Assembly (NCBI GenBank): GCA_002683115.1
Contig: NYSP01000042.1
Span: forward strand, 1 to 6,852
From: Gammaproteobacteria bacterium
GTDB lineage: Bacteria; Pseudomonadota; Gammaproteobacteria; SAR86; TMED112
Length of the DNA stretch: 6,852 nt
Direction: 5' to 3'
Both the position numbers and the translations under genes were made by a program. Shown in pieces: positions 4,625-6,852 of the stretch. The notes under the pieces are model-generated. The model was not told the origin of the DNA. It was given only the letters and a program-made list of their open reading frames with translations, and did not search any database. Within the stretch, counting starts at the first letter, position 1, and the number at the start of each line of letters is the position of its first letter.

Positions 4625-6852
4625 ATGCCAAAAAAATTAAAATTAGTTAAATCTTTAAAGAAAACCACACTTAAGAAACGTAAAAAACTTAAATTAGTGA
4701 CTAGTTTAAATAAAAAATTGAATAACAAAACTATTAAAAACAAATCATTAACAAATACAACAGAAATGCCTGTCTCAACTCGCTCAAACAAAAAAGAACT
4801 AAAATTGGTTAAGTCTTTGACTAAACCTAATAATGATCATAAAGAAATCTATGTTAACCTTTTAGAAGAGTTATCAACACTTATGTATAATAAAGGTGAT
4901 TCCATGAGAGCACGTGCTTATAGTCGTGCTGCCGAATCAATATCAAAATATAATGATCCTGTTACTGATCCTTCAGTATTAAAATCATTGTCTGGTGTAG
5001 GTAAAACTATGATTGCAAAACTACAAGAATATGAAAAAACTGGTACTATTAAAGCTCTAGAAAAAGCTAGAGCAGATCCGGTCAATATATTTACTAAAGT
5101 ATATGGTATAGGTCCAAAAAAAGCTAGAGATCTTGTTGATCTAGGTATTTCAACCATTGAACAACTTAGAGAAAGACAAGATGAACTATTAAATGATACT
5201 CAAAAAGTTGGACTTCAATACTATGAAGATCTCTTATTGAGAATTCCTAGAGATGAAATTGAACAGTTTGAAAAGCTTTTCAAAAATGAATTTGCTAAGA
5301 TTTCTAATAAATTTAATGGTGCTAACTTTGAAATAGTTGGTAGTTATCGTCGTGGTGCAAAAACATCGGGTGATATTGATGTTATTGTTACCAGTGAAAA
5401 TGACTCTACTATTCTACAAGAGTTTGTAAATCTCTTAGTTGATCAGAAAATTATTACATACAAACTTACTGATGGTAAAATTAAAATTCTTGTTATTGGT
5501 AGACTAAATAGTAATACTCCTCAACGAAGATTAGATTTCCTATATAGTCCACCAAAAGAATATGCTTTTGCAACTCTATATTTCACTGGTAGTAAATTCT
5601 TTAATACCATGATGAGACAACGTGCTCTTGATTTGGGATATACCCTTAATGAACATGGATTTCATCACATGGTAAATGGCAAAAAAGGCAAGGCATTAGA
5701 AACGCCTGCCTTATTTGCAAGTGAAAAAGATATATTTGACTTCTTGAATATGGTATATAAGAAACCAACTGAAAGAATTGATGGAAATTCAGTAGTTATT
5801 ATGCCTGCTACTGTTAAAGAAAATACTATTCTAGATATTAAATCAGATATTGATGAATCAGACAATGATTCTGAATATGTTCCTGATGAAAAATCTAAGA
5901 AAAAATTGATTGTTAAGAAAAAGAAAAAGAAATTAACATTAAAAAAGAAATCACCAGTTTCCTCTAAAAAGATAGCTGAAAATTTTAAGAAAAATGGTAT
6001 TCATGTAATTAAAGCATTGACCACTGATGAAATTAGTAAATTAATTAAAGATGCTAATGATGCATATTACAACTCAGACGAACCATTCCTATCTGATAAT
6101 CAATATGACATTGTAAGAGAATACTTGGAAAGTATTGATCCTCAAAATCCTGTATTTGATGAAATCGGTGCTCCAGTTGATTATGGTGAAGAAATAGTTA
6201 AAAATAAAGTAAAACTACCATATGAGATGTGGTCTATGGATAAAATTAAACCAGATACAGGTGCATTAACCAAGTGGAAGAAAAAATATAATACTCCAAA
6301 AGAGTATTGTTTGAGTACAAAACTTGATGGTGTAAGTGGTTTATTAGCTAATGGAAAATTGTATACTCGTGGTAATGGTAAAGAAGGTCAAGATGTGAGT
6401 CACTTGATTCCTCATCTAAATTTACCAACTGATAATGATATTGTTATTCGTGGAGAATTCCTTATATCAAAATCTAATTTTGATAAACATTTCAAGGGAA
6501 ATGCTAATCCTAGAAATACAGTTTCTGGTATGGTTAACAAGTTGTCTATTGATAAAAAAATTAAATACTTGGATTTTGTAGCATATGAATGTATTCAACC
6601 TGAAATGCCTCCATGTGAACAGTTCAAGTTTCTAGAAGAAAGAGGTGTGAAAGTAGCATTAAATGAACAACATACCGATATTACAAATGAGATGCTTTCT
6701 GAACTTTTAGTAAATTGGCGTGAATCTTATGAATATGAAATTGATGGAGTAATTGTATCTCATAATATGATTTATCCTAGACAGTCTGGTAATCCAGATC
6801 ATGCTTTTGCATTTAAAATGATTTTATCAGATCAAATGGCTGAAGCAAAAGT
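4625..6852 (+). CDS. polX: Bifunctional DNA polymerase X / NAD+-dependent DNA ligase fusion (3' end beyond window)
   Basis: 742 residues are visible and the frame is still open; an in-frame TAA at 4622-4624 fixes ATG 4625 as the furthest possible start. Residues 1-70 are a basic extension. About 72-150 form the Pol beta lyase domain, with HhH motif LSGVGKTMIAKL and K132 aligned to the Schiff-base lysine K72 of Pol beta; a second HhH is YGIGPKKARDL (160-170). The polymerase core has GSYRRG (239-244), metal-binding D250, D252 and D304, YFTGS (319-323), and N327 and R331 matching Pol beta N279 and R283. A Pol beta-like C-terminus (SEKDIFDFL...YKKPTERID) follows. After an acidic then lysine-rich linker (about 386-455) comes LigA domain Ia (456-525) and the adenylation domain: KLDG (K566 nucleophile), TRGNGKEGQD (581-590), RGE (E611), NPRN (628-631), EIDG (D707) and AFKM (K731). 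The OB and later ligase domains are off the edge. It should perform dRP removal, gap filling and sealing in base excision repair, as shown for the PgV enzyme. Confidence 0.96.
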   Translation, partial: MPKKLKLVKSLKKTTLKKRKKLKLVTSLNKKLNNKTIKNKSLTNTTEMPVSTRSNKKELKLVKSLTKPNNDHKEIYVNLLEELSTLMYNKGDSMRARAYSRAAESISKYNDPVTDPSVLKSLSGVGKTMIAKLQEYEKTGTIKALEKARADPVNIFTKVYGIGPKKARDLVDLGISTIEQLRERQDELLNDTQKVGLQYYEDLLLRIPRDEIEQFEKLFKNEFAKISNKFNGANFEIVGSYRRGAKTSGDIDVIVTSENDSTILQEFVNLLVDQKIITYKLTDGKIKILVIGRLNSNTPQRRLDFLYSPPKEYAFATLYFTGSKFFNTMMRQRALDLGYTLNEHGFHHMVNGKKGKALETPALFASEKDIFDFLNMVYKKPTERIDGNSVVIMPATVKENTILDIKSDIDESDNDSEYVPDEKSKKKLIVKKKKKKLTLKKKSPVSSKKIAENFKKNGIHVIKALTTDEISKLIKDANDAYYNSDEPFLSDNQYDIVREYLESIDPQNPVFDEIGAPVDYGEEIVKNKVKLPYEMWSMDKIKPDTGALTKWKKKYNTPKEYCLSTKLDGVSGLLANGKLYTRGNGKEGQDVSHLIPHLNLPTDNDIVIRGEFLISKSNFDKHFKGNANPRNTVSGMVNKLSIDKKIKYLDFVAYECIQPEMPPCEQFKFLEERGVKVALNEQHTDITNEMLSELLVNWRESYEYEIDGVIVSHNMIYPRQSGNPDHAFAFKMILSDQMAEAK
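4637..4819 (+). repeat. Three copies of a basic LKLV(K/T)SL peptide repeat in the polymerase N-terminus
   Basis: The heptapeptide LKLVKSL is encoded at 4637-4657, LKLVTSL at 4688-4708, and LKLVKSL again at 4799-4819 (residues 5-11, 22-28, 59-65), each flanked by lysines. Copies 1 and 3 encode the same peptide but differ at four synonymous positions and no nonsynonymous ones. Similar short Lys/Leu motifs (KKLIVKK, KKLTLKK) recur in the polymerase-ligase linker at about residues 427-442. They may be nuclear-localisation, DNA-binding or protein-docking motifs. Confidence 0.8.

Noticed and set aside
4918..5157. Minus-strand open frame of 79 codons inside the polymerase gene
   Set aside because: It is antisense to well-conserved Pol beta lyase and HhH motifs and has no promoter or recognisable content. 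The same applies to the shorter minus-strand frame at 5665-5865.
1..6852. tRNA genes, CRISPR arrays, inteins, introns or insertion sequences
   Set aside because: No cloverleaf, regularly spaced repeats, transposase or homing-endonuclease motifs were seen on either strand. Coding frames cover nearly the whole window.

Overview
The window looks like a stretch of a large DNA virus genome of the Imitervirales type (relatives of mimiviruses and of algal viruses such as Phaeocystis globosa virus, PgV). Four things support this. The sequence is strongly AT-rich and very tightly packed, with gaps of 6 to 146 bases, no introns, and genes switching strand freely. One gene encodes a Pol beta-like DNA polymerase X fused to an NAD+-dependent DNA ligase, an architecture characterised in PgV. 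A perfect copy of the mimivirus-type early promoter octamer AAAATTGA sits just upstream of a nuclease gene. Several proteins have lysine/arginine/serine-rich tails of the kind common in these viruses. Placement near PgV-like viruses is an inference; I could not run a phylogeny.

Layout. At the left edge is the 3' end of a plus-strand gene (to 185). It meets, tail to tail with a 12-bp overlap, a block of four minus-strand genes that read right to left: a secreted apolipoprotein D-like lipocalin (3511-2975), a PD-(D/E)XK nuclease (2913-2125), a single-span membrane protein with an acidic neck (2114-1311), and an alanine-rich, probably structural protein with a basic C-terminal tail (1286-174). 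A 146-bp divergent spacer (3512-3657) carries a perfect 13-bp inverted repeat. To its right is a 121-residue plus-strand protein of unknown function (3658-4023), which overlaps by 11 bp the end of a minus-strand basic-tailed protein (4414-4013). A 30-bp divergent spacer then leads into a 57-residue plus-strand ORF (4445-4618) and the large polymerase-ligase gene (from 4625, running off the right edge).

How the parts may work together. The polymerase-ligase has recognisable 5'-dRP lyase, gap-filling polymerase and nick-sealing modules, so one chain could finish short-patch base excision repair of viral DNA. The nuclease is another DNA-processing enzyme and is the only gene here with a clear early promoter. 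The membrane protein and the two basic-tailed proteins look like virion or DNA-packing components (inference). The lipocalin has a signal peptide and appears to be of eukaryotic origin, so it probably acts in the host secretory pathway or on lipids. The most unusual points are the polymerase-ligase with several changed ligase active-site positions and repeated basic N-terminal motifs, the viral lipocalin, the in-frame small ORF directly before the polymerase, and the hairpin between divergent genes.
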